Shown: positions 14,943-23,906, counted from the first letter of the stretch. The stretch: 64,000 nucleotides of DNA from Phycisphaeraceae bacterium (GCA_019636625.1 JAHBXE010000006.1:112457-176456); one strand, 5' to 3'. Notes: generated by a model from the letters alone, not told the origin. A program made the numbers and translations.

Positions 14943-16712
14943 TCAAAACTTCAGTTGTCCAGCATTGTCTTCATCATCTCCGCCACCGCCCATATCCATC
15001 GCCTCAGCCATGGCCTTGATCGAGGTCATCACCTTGGTCGGAATAACTACGGTCATGCGGATGCCGCCGCCATCGGTGGTGGCCCCCATGCCGATGGGCG
15101 GGATGTTCTCGGGGATCTCGATATTGGGCGCCATGCCCATCGCCCCGAGAGCGCCTAAGACGGTGTCCATCAAGCTCTTAACGCCGATGTAGCCCTCCAT
15201 GGTCCGACCCGGGGGGAGCTTGGCGGCGATGGCCTTGATGTCGGCATCGGCGGTCATGTTGTCCCCGCCCTTGGAAGCCGTCACCGCCTGGCCGAGCAGG
15301 TCGGCGTTCTTGGCGTAGGTCATGATCAGGCCGCCGTCGGCTTTCATGGCGTAGCCATTGAGGCCGTTGGGGCCAAAGAGCATGAAGTTGACCTGGTTGA
15401 GCATCTGGGCCTGCGGATCCTCGGGGTCGGCGGCCATCTTCATGGACCACGCATCCGCGGTGCGCTCGCCCGCTTTGACGTTCTCCTGGTAGGTGGTGGT
15501 GTAGGTGATGCCCTGGATGGTCTTCCCGCTGACGGCCTTGAGGCTGTCCTTCATGCCCTTCTGGAAAGCCTCGGGATTGCTCGACTTGATGTAGGCGACG
15601 GTGTTCAGGAACAAGCCGCCCATGGGCGCGGGCGAGTTGCCGATCTGGAAGGCCATGCCGTCGGAGTTCTTGGCCCAGTCGGCGGGGAACATCCCGGGGC
15701 CACCGCCGTCGGCCTGCGGCTGCATGATCTGGCCAAACTTCTCCATGTTCTTCATCAGCGTCTTCATGCCCGGGCCGCTGGTGTCCATGGCCATGGCAAA
15801 GAGGATCTGCTGGTTGGGCAGCGCGGCGAGAAGCTGGCTGGCCTTGCCCTTGGCGTTGAAGTAGCCGGCGTACTCGGTGCCCTCCTTGAACTGGGCGGCG
15901 AAGTCGAGCGTGAGGCCATCCTCAGCGATGTTGGCGCCGATGATCCCCGCGGAAGCATCGCGGACAAAGGTGTCGACAAAGGTGTCCAGGAAGCCGAGGT
16001 CTCCCCCGCCGCCGGCCATCATCATCGCCATGCCCATGCCATCCTTGAAGCCCTGCAGGCCCTCCTTGACCTTGTCACCCATGCGGGACATGTTGGCGAC
16101 GATCACGACGTCGCGCGATTCCGCGATGGACTTGCCGGCGGCGCCCATCATCGCCTCGTGGGCCTTGGCGTTGCCGGGCTTGCCCGCGAACTTCTCGACA
16201 AGTTCCTTCTTGGGACTGAAGGCCGCGAAGCCACCCTCGATGTTCTTCACGAACACGGGGTTCTCTTCCAGCTTGAGTTCCTCGACGCCGGATCCGGTGC
16301 CGCCCAGCCCCTTGACAAATGCCGCGTAATCGCGAACGGGAACGATGGCGATGGCGTCGGGCTCATCGCCGTCGACGCTCATGATGCCGATGGCCGCGGA
16401 GCCGGCGGCATCAAGCCCTTGCATGTTGAAGACGGCGTCGACCTGGAGCATGCCGCCCATGGCCTCGGCGGGGACGCCCAGAGCCTTGGCCATGGACTCA
16501 ATGCCCGACTTGAGCTTGCCCATGTCCTTGATGGCGATGGTGACGGCGGCATCGCTGGGGATGCGGTCCATCGCGGGCGTGACCTGCCCGGCGGCGGCGA
16601 TGTGAGCGAGGATGGAGCCCGGGCGGAGGTCGCCGAGCGAGGGGGCGAACACGGGCAAGGCGGCGACCGAGCAGGCCGCGGCGGCGAGAAGGGGCAGACG
16701 GCGACGAATCAT
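14943..16712 (-). CDS. Large secreted protein of unknown function
   Basis: 589 residues, not recognised. Start chosen at MIRRRLPLL, with AAAGGA upstream and a TATACT hexamer; an Arg-rich signal peptide follows (LPLLAAAACSVAALPVFA). The mature part alternates beta segments with patches rich in Gly and Met (MMMAGGGGD, MGAPNIEIP-like) and mentions of VAIVPVRDYAAF and FAAFSPKKELVEKF recall the periplasmic DUF3352-type proteins; that resemblance is weak. Ends in an acidic Gly-rich stretch (MGGGGDDEDN). Has its own promoter and a strong terminator, so it is a monocistronic, probably well expressed gene. Confidence 0.8.
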   Translation of the reverse strand: MIRRRLPLLAAAACSVAALPVFAPSLGDLRPGSILAHIAAAGQVTPAMDRIPSDAAVTIAIKDMGKLKSGIESMAKALGVPAEAMGGMLQVDAVFNMQGLDAAGSAAIGIMSVDGDEPDAIAIVPVRDYAAFVKGLGGTGSGVEELKLEENPVFVKNIEGGFAAFSPKKELVEKFAGKPGNAKAHEAMMGAAGKSIAESRDVVIVANMSRMGDKVKEGLQGFKDGMGMAMMMAGGGGDLGFLDTFVDTFVRDASAGIIGANIAEDGLTLDFAAQFKEGTEYAGYFNAKGKASQLLAALPNQQILFAMAMDTSGPGMKTLMKNMEKFGQIMQPQADGGGPGMFPADWAKNSDGMAFQIGNSPAPMGGLFLNTVAYIKSSNPEAFQKGMKDSLKAVSGKTIQGITYTTTYQENVKAGERTADAWSMKMAADPEDPQAQMLNQVNFMLFGPNGLNGYAMKADGGLIMTYAKNADLLGQAVTASKGGDNMTADADIKAIAAKLPPGRTMEGYIGVKSLMDTVLGALGAMGMAPNIEIPENIPPIGMGATTDGGGIRMTVVIPTKVMTSIKAMAEAMDMGGGGDDEDNAGQLKF

Positions 16713-16758
16713 CGGGGTTCCTTTCTGCTTGGGTGCAGGTTGGTTCTGGTGGGCAGCG

Positions 16759-16764
16759 AGTATA
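16759..16764 (-). promoter_or_regulatory. -10 box TATACT of the 14943-16712 gene
   Basis: TATACT gives a leader of about 40 nt that contains AAAGGA before the chosen ATG. Confidence 0.5.
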
Positions 16765-16827
16765 TGGGGGTTGTTTGGCGGCGGTTTCACGCCGTCGAAC
16801 AAGTGATACGCACAGAGGCCGCGTTTG

Positions 16828-17244
16828 TTACGGGCGGAGGCCGGGAGTCCAGTCTTCGCGGTCGAGACGTTCTACGGCTTCAAAATCCCGATCAGATGTC
16901 AGAAGTGTGAAGCCACCGGTCCTCGCGATCGCCCCCACCATGATGTCGACCTGCGAAAGGACACGGCCCTTGCGCTTAAGCTCGACGTAGAGCTCTCCGT
17001 AAGCACGCACGGCTTCAAGATCGATCGGCCAAACGCTGACCTGACGGAGAAGGAGTTGGAGCGCTTGCCAGTTTCGCTCTCGGCGGACAGTCTGTGCTAT
17101 GCCGGCGGCGAGTTCGCACAACACAGGGGCGCAGGTGCCAAAACGGTGGCCGGCCCGGCGCGCCGATGCAATCCGACCCACGAGAGGTGACCCGGACTCG
17201 AGCGCAGCGCTGAGGTGATTGGTGTCAAGAAGGTATGTCGTCAC
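16828..17244 (-). CDS. vapC: VapC-type PIN-domain toxin
   Basis: 138 residues with the PIN ribonuclease acidic set: D7 in LLDTNHLSA, E in CAPVLCELAAGI, D in LSQVDIMVGAIA and D in TSDRDFEAV. VapC toxins cleave tRNA or rRNA when unneutralised. It overlaps the upstream antitoxin-like gene by 4 bp (ATGA), the usual type II arrangement. No mobile-element signature surrounds it, so recent transfer is not shown. Confidence 0.88.
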   Translation of the reverse strand: MTTYLLDTNHLSAALESGSPLVGRIASARRAGHRFGTCAPVLCELAAGIAQTVRRERNWQALQLLLRQVSVWPIDLEAVRAYGELYVELKRKGRVLSQVDIMVGAIARTGGFTLLTSDRDFEAVERLDREDWTPGLRP

Positions 17245-17510
17245 CGATCCGATTCCATGGACCGGCGGACGCTCTCCTTGGCATCACGGTCTGCCTCCGC
17301 CATGAAGTTATGGAACTTCTCTCGCTCCCCGGACTCGAACTGAAGCTGTCCAGACTGGAGCATTTGTGACTCCCAGCGTGCGATGTCGGACGGGTCGTCG
17401 CTCGGCTCCAGCCCATCGGGCAGAAGGGTGAACCGCTGGCCTTCCTTCCAGTCGGAAGGGACTGGCTCTGATGGGTAAAACAGACCATCGCGGTACACAA
17501 CCCAGATCAT
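17241..17510 (-). CDS. Probable antitoxin partner of VapC
   Basis: 89 residues beginning MIWVVYRDGLFYPSEPVP and WKEGQRFTLLP, which resembles the small beta-barrel DUF104/AF2212-like antitoxins, then an acidic helical C-terminus (about 40-89) suited to wrapping the toxin. Assignment rests on this pattern, on size, and on the 4-bp overlap with vapC; it is not a classic VapB AbrB or RHH protein. GGAGG 7 nt before the ATG supports the start, and TAGAAT lies upstream. Confidence 0.7.
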   Translation of the reverse strand: MIWVVYRDGLFYPSEPVPSDWKEGQRFTLLPDGLEPSDDPSDIARWESQMLQSGQLQFESGEREKFHNFMAEADRDAKESVRRSMESDR

Positions 17511-17534
17511 GGCTGCACCTCCGAAACCAACAAC

Positions 17535-17540
17535 ATTCTA
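17535..17540 (-). promoter_or_regulatory. -10-like TAGAAT of the toxin-antitoxin pair
   Basis: TAGAAT about 25 nt before the antitoxin ATG, with GGAGG in the leader. Confidence 0.45.
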
Positions 17541-17568
17541 TCGACGTTGAGCCCGCATCATCGCTGGC

Positions 17569-20400
17569 TCACTCGCGGGATCGTTCGGGGTCATCCTGAA
17601 ACGCATCCGGGAACTCGTCCTTCGAGTCTTCCTCGATCTGGTTGAACTCCGCGCTCTGGTCGATGACGGCGGTGGCCTCGGCGGTGTCTTGCGCCGCAAC
17701 ATCCGGGCCGGCGGCTTCATCCTCGGGGAAGAGGCGAGGCTGCGGCGCGGTGCCGGCGGCCTGCATGGCGGCAAGATCGGCCTCGGCCTGCTTCTTCATG
17801 GCCTCCCATTCCTCGATGGAGATCTGGACCTCGCGGGCCACAGAGCCCTTGTGCTCGCCGAGGATGCCGGCGATGCCCATGAGATCGATCAAGCGCGAAG
17901 CGCGGGTGTAGCCGATGGCCAGGCGCCGCTGAAGAAGAGACACGCTGCCACGCTGCGTCTCGAGAACGATCTCGACGGCGCGGTTGAACATCGGGTCTTC
18001 CTGGGCCGCGGCGAGGGAGGCAGACGAGTTGTTCTCGCTCTGCATGATGCGCTCTTCGTCCGCGTCGGGCTTTCGCAGGGTCATGAGCTGGCGTTCAAAG
18101 CTGGGGGTGGCGACGTCGCGCATGAAGCGAACGACGGCACGGGTCTCGGCGTCGTCCACCAATGTGCCCTGGGCACGGACGAGCTTGCTGGTGCGCGGCG
18201 AGAGGTAGAGCATGTCGCCCTGGCCCAGGAGGAGTTCGCCGCCCTTCTGATCCAGAACGATCCGGCTGTCCATGCCGGAGGCGACCTTGAAGCAGACGCG
18301 GCAGGGCATGTTGGACTTGATGAGGCCGGTGACGACGTTGGCCTGCGGGCGCTGGGTCGCGAGGATGAGGTGGATGCCGACGGCGCGGGCCTTCTGGGCG
18401 ATGCGGATGATGGAGCCCTCGACCTCCTTGTTGGTGATGATGAGGTCGGCCAGTTCGTCGATGACGAAGACCATGTACGGGAGCTTGCGCGGGATGCGGG
18501 CTTCTTCTTCCGGCGTCTGCGGGTTGAACCGGGCCTTGAGCTCTTCCCAGGGGAGGTCGTTGTACGCGGCGATGTCGCGGCATCCGGCCTCGGAAAGCAG
18601 CTCGTAGCGCTCGTCCATCTTGGTGCAGGCCCACTCGAGAATCGCCGCGGCGCGGGACATCTCCGTAACCACGGGGCACATGAGGTGGGGAATGTCCTTG
18701 AACTGGGACATTTCGACCATCTTGGGGTCGACGAGAACGAGCTTGAGTTCGTTGGGCTTCTTGGTGTAGAGGAAGCCCATGATGATGGTGTTCATGCACA
18801 CCGACTTGCCCGAGCCGGTGGTACCGGCGATGAGCATGTGGGGCATGGCGGCGAGGTCGGCGATCAGCGGCTCGCCGGAGGCGTCCTTGCCAAGGAACAT
18901 CGGGAGCTTCATCTTGGCAAAGGCGTCGGAGTTGGACATCAGCTCCTTGAGGCGAACCTTTTCCTTGGTCGTGTTGGGAACCTCGATGCCGACCGTGTCG
19001 CGTCCAACCATGTTGGACACGATGCGGATGTTGACGGACTTGAGGGCGCGGGCGATGTCGCTGGACACGGTCTGAAGCTGGGACACCTTGGTGCCCGGCG
19101 CCAGGCTCACGTGGTAGAGCGTGATGACGGGGCCGGACTCGATGCCGACAACATGGCCATCGATCTTGTACTGCTGCAGCGCGGCCTCGAGCGCCTGGGC
19201 CTGATCGCGGACGTACTGCTCCAAGGTGGCGGAGAAGTTCTCCTCCGGCGCCGCGAGGAGGTCAAGACCGGGGAACTTGTACCCGGGCATTTCGGCGACA
19301 TTCTGCAGGTCGCGGAGATCGTCCTCCGTAGCGATCTGCTTGTTCTGCGCGCCGAACGCGATGGGGAGCTTGGCGATCTTCTCGCGAAGGGCATCGGGGT
19401 CGAAGACCTGGGGCGCGCCGGGGAGGTCGTCGTCGGCTTCTTCGGCCTCGACGACCGGTTGAGCTTCTTCATCCTCTTCATCGTCCGGAGCGGCCTTGGC
19501 CCGGGGCATGGCCTCGGCCTTGGGCTCGGCCTCCTCTTCCTCAGGCTCGGCCTTGCGGCGGCGCTTGGGCTTGGCCGGGGGCTGCTCTTCTTCGTCGGTC
19601 TCTTCACCCTTGACAACCTTGATGAGGTCGTCCTCTTCCTCCTCAACGACGGGCTTCCTGCGACGGGACTTGGTGCGTTCCTCTTCCATCTCGGGGTCGT
19701 CATCGACATCGTTCAGCCGGACCTGCACGGGCTCCTTGCCCTTTACGAGCGGCGACAGGCCGGCCGCCAGACCACCGCCGATGCGTCCGCCGAGGTTGAT
19801 GGCTCCGCCGGCGGTCGAGGTGGCGGCGGTGCCCAGGCGCCGGGCGACAGGCCCGCTGACCCCGACAATCCACGCGGGGACGATGACGAGCCACTTGTCG
19901 AACGTGACGATGGCCCCGATGAAGCCAAGAAGGAGAAGCCAGACGGCGGCCCCAACGGCGCCGAAGCGGGACCACAGCTCGTACGAGACGGATTGGCCGA
20001 TGACGTTGCCCGCTGTGCTGGCGCGGCCGACACCGGGGGAAATCATCGCGAAGAGGCCGGCGAAGGCGATGGCAAGCATGACGACCCCGACCATGCGAAT
20101 GGCCACCAGGCCGGTGCGCTTGCCCAGCCATGCCAGCACAGTCTGGAGCGTCAGGGCGAGGGCGATGGTCCAGACCGCGACACCGAGCAGACGATGCCCC
20201 TGGTGGGCAATCCATGCCCCGGCGGGGCCGCAGAGGTTGTTGACGGGGTTGGCGTGAGGCCAGACGGTGTGGGAGGGGGCGTCGGCCGTGGAGTAGGTGG
20301 CGAAACTGACCAGGGTGAACGCGGTCAGTGCCGTCAGGGCGACGGTGATCAGGAGCTTGCCAATGGACAGGTGATTCGAACGGCGCGCGGAGTGAGCCAT
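17569..20400 (-). CDS. ftsK: DNA translocase FtsK
   Basis: 943 residues. Four hydrophobic segments in the first 190 residues anchor it to the septal membrane; about 190-370 is an acidic/basic low-complexity linker (EEEERTKSRRRKPVVEEEED, PKRRRKAEPEEE). The RecA-like motor follows with Walker A GTTGSGKS near residue 525 and FVIDELADLI as Walker B; the C-terminal gamma winged helix carries SVSLLQRRLAIGYTRASRLID. It pumps chromosome ends and triggers dimer resolution in division. Full length, intact. A GATACT hexamer lies 9 nt before the ATG. Confidence 0.96.
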   Translation of the reverse strand: MAHSARRSNHLSIGKLLITVALTALTAFTLVSFATYSTADAPSHTVWPHANPVNNLCGPAGAWIAHQGHRLLGVAVWTIALALTLQTVLAWLGKRTGLVAIRMVGVVMLAIAFAGLFAMISPGVGRASTAGNVIGQSVSYELWSRFGAVGAAVWLLLLGFIGAIVTFDKWLVIVPAWIVGVSGPVARRLGTAATSTAGGAINLGGRIGGGLAAGLSPLVKGKEPVQVRLNDVDDDPEMEEERTKSRRRKPVVEEEEDDLIKVVKGEETDEEEQPPAKPKRRRKAEPEEEEAEPKAEAMPRAKAAPDDEEDEEAQPVVEAEEADDDLPGAPQVFDPDALREKIAKLPIAFGAQNKQIATEDDLRDLQNVAEMPGYKFPGLDLLAAPEENFSATLEQYVRDQAQALEAALQQYKIDGHVVGIESGPVITLYHVSLAPGTKVSQLQTVSSDIARALKSVNIRIVSNMVGRDTVGIEVPNTTKEKVRLKELMSNSDAFAKMKLPMFLGKDASGEPLIADLAAMPHMLIAGTTGSGKSVCMNTIIMGFLYTKKPNELKLVLVDPKMVEMSQFKDIPHLMCPVVTEMSRAAAILEWACTKMDERYELLSEAGCRDIAAYNDLPWEELKARFNPQTPEEEARIPRKLPYMVFVIDELADLIITNKEVEGSIIRIAQKARAVGIHLILATQRPQANVVTGLIKSNMPCRVCFKVASGMDSRIVLDQKGGELLLGQGDMLYLSPRTSKLVRAQGTLVDDAETRAVVRFMRDVATPSFERQLMTLRKPDADEERIMQSENNSSASLAAAQEDPMFNRAVEIVLETQRGSVSLLQRRLAIGYTRASRLIDLMGIAGILGEHKGSVAREVQISIEEWEAMKKQAEADLAAMQAAGTAPQPRLFPEDEAAGPDVAAQDTAEATAVIDQSAEFNQIEEDSKDEFPDAFQDDPERSRE

Positions 20401-20409
20401 GATGGGCGA

Positions 20410-20415
20410 AGTATC
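20410..20415 (-). promoter_or_regulatory. -10-like GATACT of ftsK
   Basis: GATACT, 9 nt before the ATG; leader at most a few nt, no ribosome site. Confidence 0.45.
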
Positions 20416-20521
20416 GGCCGGGGATGCCGAATTGGGTGGAAAGTTGGATGGGCGCAGGGGTTGCGCACTCCAGGCGGAGGTGATTTGCGCGGTGGTTCAG
20501 CGCAAGACCGGCGAAGGTATG

Positions 20522-21940
20522 TCAGCGTGGCGCGGGGATGACCAAGACATCGGAAAGGACGGAGATCGTTCCGCCGGGTTGACCCGCTGCCGGGAAGTGG
20601 CCGCTGATCCGGCGGTGGTTCCAGTGTTCGAGCATGGCGACGACGGGGCCGCTCGCCTCGACCCGGACGGTGAAGGGGTGGCCGGCGCCGATGCCTTGGA
20701 CCGGCATGTCGACGTCCACATCCTCGACCTCGAAGGGCGAGAGGGACTTGGTCACGACGGCGGAAGCCCCGTTTCGGAAGGTGAACGTGAAGCGGACTTC
20801 GATGTCCTGCGCTGTCGGGTTGAAGACCAGGACATCCTCGGTGTCCATGACCGATGCCTGCACGCGGTCGACGAAGGCAGCGGCAAAGTACCACTCGGTC
20901 GCCGCGACACGGACGGACGGGGTGACAATGAACGCGGAGGCGCGGGAACTGAACGCGGCGACCGAGACGCGGACGTCGGACTCCCAAACGATGGAAACTT
21001 CGCGGTCCGTGAAGCCGAGCGCACGCATGGAGAGCCACTGGCGGCCCTTGGCGGGGATGTTGAGCTCCGTGGGGGCGGGGATGGGCGCGGAGCCATCGCG
21101 GACGATGTAGTGCAGCGTGACGTTGGCCGCCTCGGCGCTCGGGTTGAAGACGGCGACGAGCGTGTCGCGTGAGGGGCCGCCCCCGGGCCGGGAGCGGTCG
21201 CTGAACTCGGCGGAGAGCAGGGCACCGGCGAGCGCGCCGCGGTCGAAGGTGGCGATGTTGATCGAGGAGACCAGTTGCACAAGGTTGTAGTGCGAGTGTC
21301 CGACGATGACATCGGCGGAGCACTGGATGCGGACGCCGTACTGGCCGCGGGCCAGATCGGCGATGCGGTTGATGTTCCACCCGCCGCGGCGGAGACCGTC
21401 GAGCGTGGTGGAAAGGGAGTGGGCGAGGCCGGAGTCGCCCCAGAACTCGACGGTGATGTCGACGGGAGCGGGGTTTGGGTTGTAAACGACGATGTAATCG
21501 CGGATGGAGGGGTCCTTGGTGACGCTGGGAAGCGACCAGATCGAGGCGCCAAAGGCGAAGAAGGAGTTGCCGGCGGAACTCCCCCAGTCGTCGTGACGGA
21601 GGGCAGCGGTGACCTGGCCGCTGCTCCGGAGCACGAAGGCGAAGGGCGTGTCGGGTCGAACAGCGATGGCGCCGGGGTTGTCGGGATCCGAGATGGCGAC
21701 ATCGGCCCAGGCGCCGGGAGCGAGCGAGCCGGAGCGGATGAGCTGGTCGCGCTGGCCGGTCTCGTAACGGGCCCAGAGTTCGTACTGGACCGTGGTCATG
21801 CCGGGGTTGTTGATAGAAACTGTTTCGGTGATGCTCGCGTTGGCAAAGCCGTCGGGGTAGTAAATCTCCTGCATGCCATCGCCGACGGAGAGAGCGACGC
21901 GGGACTCGAGGTGCTCCAGACGGATCGGATCGTTGTTCAT
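20522..21940 (-). CDS. LExR-motif surface protein with beta-sandwich repeat modules
   Basis: 472 residues. Begins RLEHLESRVALS, the planctomycete N-terminal export-associated motif, and has no ordinary signal peptide. The rest is repeats of one beta-rich module: YYPDGFANASITETVSI...YELWARYETGQRDQ...GSLAPGAWADV, then LDGLRRGGWNINRIADLARGQYGVRI. The same module makes up most of the two cyclophilin-fused proteins at 55.6-59.9 kb. It resembles the envelope repeats of actinobacteria and chloroflexi (DUF5719-like), recalled from memory. Likely an adhesive or structural surface protein. GGAGG precedes the ATG by 6 nt. Confidence 0.75.
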   Translation of the reverse strand: MNNDPIRLEHLESRVALSVGDGMQEIYYPDGFANASITETVSINNPGMTTVQYELWARYETGQRDQLIRSGSLAPGAWADVAISDPDNPGAIAVRPDTPFAFVLRSSGQVTAALRHDDWGSSAGNSFFAFGASIWSLPSVTKDPSIRDYIVVYNPNPAPVDITVEFWGDSGLAHSLSTTLDGLRRGGWNINRIADLARGQYGVRIQCSADVIVGHSHYNLVQLVSSINIATFDRGALAGALLSAEFSDRSRPGGGPSRDTLVAVFNPSAEAANVTLHYIVRDGSAPIPAPTELNIPAKGRQWLSMRALGFTDREVSIVWESDVRVSVAAFSSRASAFIVTPSVRVAATEWYFAAAFVDRVQASVMDTEDVLVFNPTAQDIEVRFTFTFRNGASAVVTKSLSPFEVEDVDVDMPVQGIGAGHPFTVRVEASGPVVAMLEHWNHRRISGHFPAAGQPGGTISVLSDVLVIPAPR

Positions 21941-21960
21941 GGATGCCCTCCACTTGGATA

Positions 21961-21991
21961 CGCCGAGGCTCGGCGATGCAAGTTCAGATTA
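21961..21991 (-). promoter_or_regulatory. Leader hairpin and -10 box upstream of the surface protein gene
   Basis: TAATCT at 21986-21991 is the likely -10. Between it and the ribosome site is CGCCGAG-G-CTCGGCG (21961-21975), a near-perfect palindrome that could fold in the leader or serve as an operator. Confidence 0.4.
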
Positions 21992-22048
21992 GGGCTATTG
22001 CAGGCGGAAGCAAGAGGGAAAGCCCCTTACTCCGCAGGTTCCCCAGTT

Positions 22049-23776
22049 TCACTCCGCCCGGCGGGCTCCGGTCCCGCTCTCGGCGGTCCATTCGCCGTTG
22101 ACCAGCCGGCGGATCTGCAGCGGATTGGCGTTGCGGAGTTCGGGGGGCAGGAGGGACTCTGGGGTGTTCTGATAGCAGATCGGGCGGGTCCAGCGCTGGA
22201 TGGCGAAGGCGCCGACGGCGGTGGTGTGGGGTTGGTTGGTGGCGGGGTAGGGGCCGCCGTGGACCATGGAGGGGCAGACTTCCACACCTGTGGGGACGCC
22301 GTTGTAGATCAGGCGTCCGACGCGCTGCTCCAGTATCGTCTGGATTCTCCGCGCGAGGTCGCCGTCGGTCTGCCCGGCCCAGATGGTTCCGGTGAGGGAG
22401 CCCTGGATCATGGCCGCGGCGTCGAGGAGGTACTGCTCGGTCTCGCAGACGACGACGATGGCAAGGGGGCCGAAGACTTCTTCGTGCAGCGTCGGGCTCT
22501 TGCGGAAGGTCTCGAACGAGCAGCGGAGCAGGACAGGGGAGGAACGAATAGGCTCGCCGGCGCGGTGGCCCTCGGCGCCCTCGGCGGTCCGGTGGGCGGC
22601 CTGGGGCGACCCGCCGCGGACCTCGACCCCGGGAACGGCGGTGACCTCGCCCGCGCGCCGGGCGAAGGTGTGCCGGACGCGGGGGTTGAGCATGGTCTGG
22701 GGGGAGGCCTCGTTCATGGAACGCGCGAGCGAGCGGAGGAGGGCCTCGCAACCGTCGCTCTTGGGCACGAAGATAAGGCCGGGGCAGGTGCACATCTGGC
22801 CGTTGGACGCGGTGATGGATGTGAACAGCCGCTCGGCCATGTCGGCCAGAAGGGTTTCGAGCGCGTTGGGAAGCACGAAGATGGGGTTGGTGCTGCCCAT
22901 TTCAGCGAAGACGGGGATCGGGTCCGGGCGTTCGGAGGCCAGACGGGCCAGGGCCATGCCCCCCTGGAAGGAGCCGGTGAAGCCGACGGCGCGGATGGCG
23001 GGGTGGCGGATGAGTTGCTGGCCAATGGCCATCTCGCGGGCGCCGCCGGAATGGAGGAAGGAGAAGACGCCCGGGTCAAAGCCGGTTTCGGCGACGGCAC
23101 GGGCGATGGCCTGCGCGACCAGTTCGCCCGTGCCGGGATGGCCGGGGTGGCCCTTGACGACGACCGGGCACCCGGCGGCAAGGGCGGAAGCCGTGTCTCC
23201 CCCGGCGGTGCTGTACGCCAAGGGAAAGTTGCTGGCGCCGAACACCGCGACCGGACCGAGCGGGCGGAGCATCCGGCGGAGGTCCGGCTTGGGGAGCGGG
23301 CGGCGCGAGGGCTGCCCCGTATCGATGGACGCCTGGACCCACTCGCCGCGGCGGACGAGACCGGCGAACATGCGAAGTTGGGCGACGGTGCGCTCGCGCT
23401 CTGAGACGAGCCTTGCCGGACCGAGGCCGGTCTCATCGGTCGCGAGGGCAAGGAGGGCCTCGCCGAGATCGAGGATGTTCTGGGCGATGGCTTCGAGCAG
23501 GGTCGCGCGATCGGTGGCGGGACGCTCGAGCATCCAATGGAAGGCCTGCCAGGCTCGCCAACAGGCGGCGTCGATCTGTTCGTTCGAGGCGGCGAGGAAG
23601 AGCGTCGGCGTCTGGGCGCCGCTGTGCGGGTCGATGGCGTGGAACTTGGCGTCGTGGGGGAGCAGGGGCGAGGCGCCCTGCTCGACGGTCTGGCCGGCGA
23701 TGATGGAGCGGCCGGTCGGGGCGGCGGGGGGGGCAGGGGGGGCGGCGGACGGGGCTTGGGGCGGGAGTGTGGCCAT
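22049..23776 (-). CDS. Alpha-ketoglutarate semialdehyde dehydrogenase family protein
   Basis: NAD(P)-dependent aldehyde dehydrogenase of the 2,5-dioxovalerate dehydrogenase branch, which finishes non-phosphorylated pentose, glucarate or hydroxyproline breakdown. 575 residues from MATLPPQAP. Key blocks: VFGASNFPLAYSTAGGD, VVKGHPGHPGTGEL, VGFTGSFQGG, FAEMGSTNPIFVLP, catalytic Cys in GQMCTCPGLIFVP, and LHEEVFGPLAIVV. A roughly 20-residue insert (AHRTAEGAEGHRAGEPIRSS) from a short DNA repeat sits just before that last block. The N-terminal 30 residues are Pro/Ala low complexity. No other pathway gene is adjacent, so the substrate is unassigned. Confidence 0.88.
   Translation of the reverse strand: MATLPPQAPSAAPPAPPAAPTGRSIIAGQTVEQGASPLLPHDAKFHAIDPHSGAQTPTLFLAASNEQIDAACWRAWQAFHWMLERPATDRATLLEAIAQNILDLGEALLALATDETGLGPARLVSERERTVAQLRMFAGLVRRGEWVQASIDTGQPSRRPLPKPDLRRMLRPLGPVAVFGASNFPLAYSTAGGDTASALAAGCPVVVKGHPGHPGTGELVAQAIARAVAETGFDPGVFSFLHSGGAREMAIGQQLIRHPAIRAVGFTGSFQGGMALARLASERPDPIPVFAEMGSTNPIFVLPNALETLLADMAERLFTSITASNGQMCTCPGLIFVPKSDGCEALLRSLARSMNEASPQTMLNPRVRHTFARRAGEVTAVPGVEVRGGSPQAAHRTAEGAEGHRAGEPIRSSPVLLRCSFETFRKSPTLHEEVFGPLAIVVVCETEQYLLDAAAMIQGSLTGTIWAGQTDGDLARRIQTILEQRVGRLIYNGVPTGVEVCPSMVHGGPYPATNQPHTTAVGAFAIQRWTRPICYQNTPESLLPPELRNANPLQIRRLVNGEWTAESGTGARRAE
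22541..22600. repeat. 9-bp-repeat insertion inside the aldehyde dehydrogenase gene
   Basis: Contains CCCTCGGCG twice in tandem (22569-22586) within a segment absent from typical family members; read in the gene as GCCGAGGGCGCCGAGGGC. Frame is kept. Confidence 0.55.
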
Positions 23777-23794
23777 GGTCGAGCTTCGGAAGAG

Positions 23795-23800
23795 ATCGTA
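23795..23800 (-). promoter_or_regulatory. -10-like TACGAT of the aldehyde dehydrogenase gene
   Basis: TACGAT, 18 nt before the ATG, so a leader of about 11 nt without a clear ribosome site. Confidence 0.4.
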
Positions 23801-23865
23801 GTGAAGGTATCGGCTCGCGGAGGGAGAAAGCGTGCGGACGGGCGTCCTGTGGCGGTGGCCACCGC

Positions 23866-23871
23866 TAGACT
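23866..23871 (+). promoter_or_regulatory. -10-like TAGACT of the methyltransferase gene
   Basis: TAGACT followed by a leader of about 30 nt containing AAAGGCG before the ATG. Confidence 0.4.
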
Positions 23872-23906
23872 GCGCCCCTTCGGGAGGGCAAGCGAAAGGC
23901 GGCGTG

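Noticed and set aside
17689..20541. 950-codon open frame on the plus strand opposite ftsK
   Set aside because: Antisense shadow of a high-GC gene; composition is Leu/Gly/Asp/Val-rich without domains, and ftsK on the other strand is unmistakable.
22001..22048. Intrinsic terminator after the aldehyde dehydrogenase
   Set aside because: Several weak complementary words exist but no clean stem and no U-tract.
21275..23404. 709-codon plus-strand frame opposite the surface protein and aldehyde dehydrogenase
   Set aside because: Low-complexity Gly/Asp/Glu/Val translation typical of antisense GC-rich DNA.
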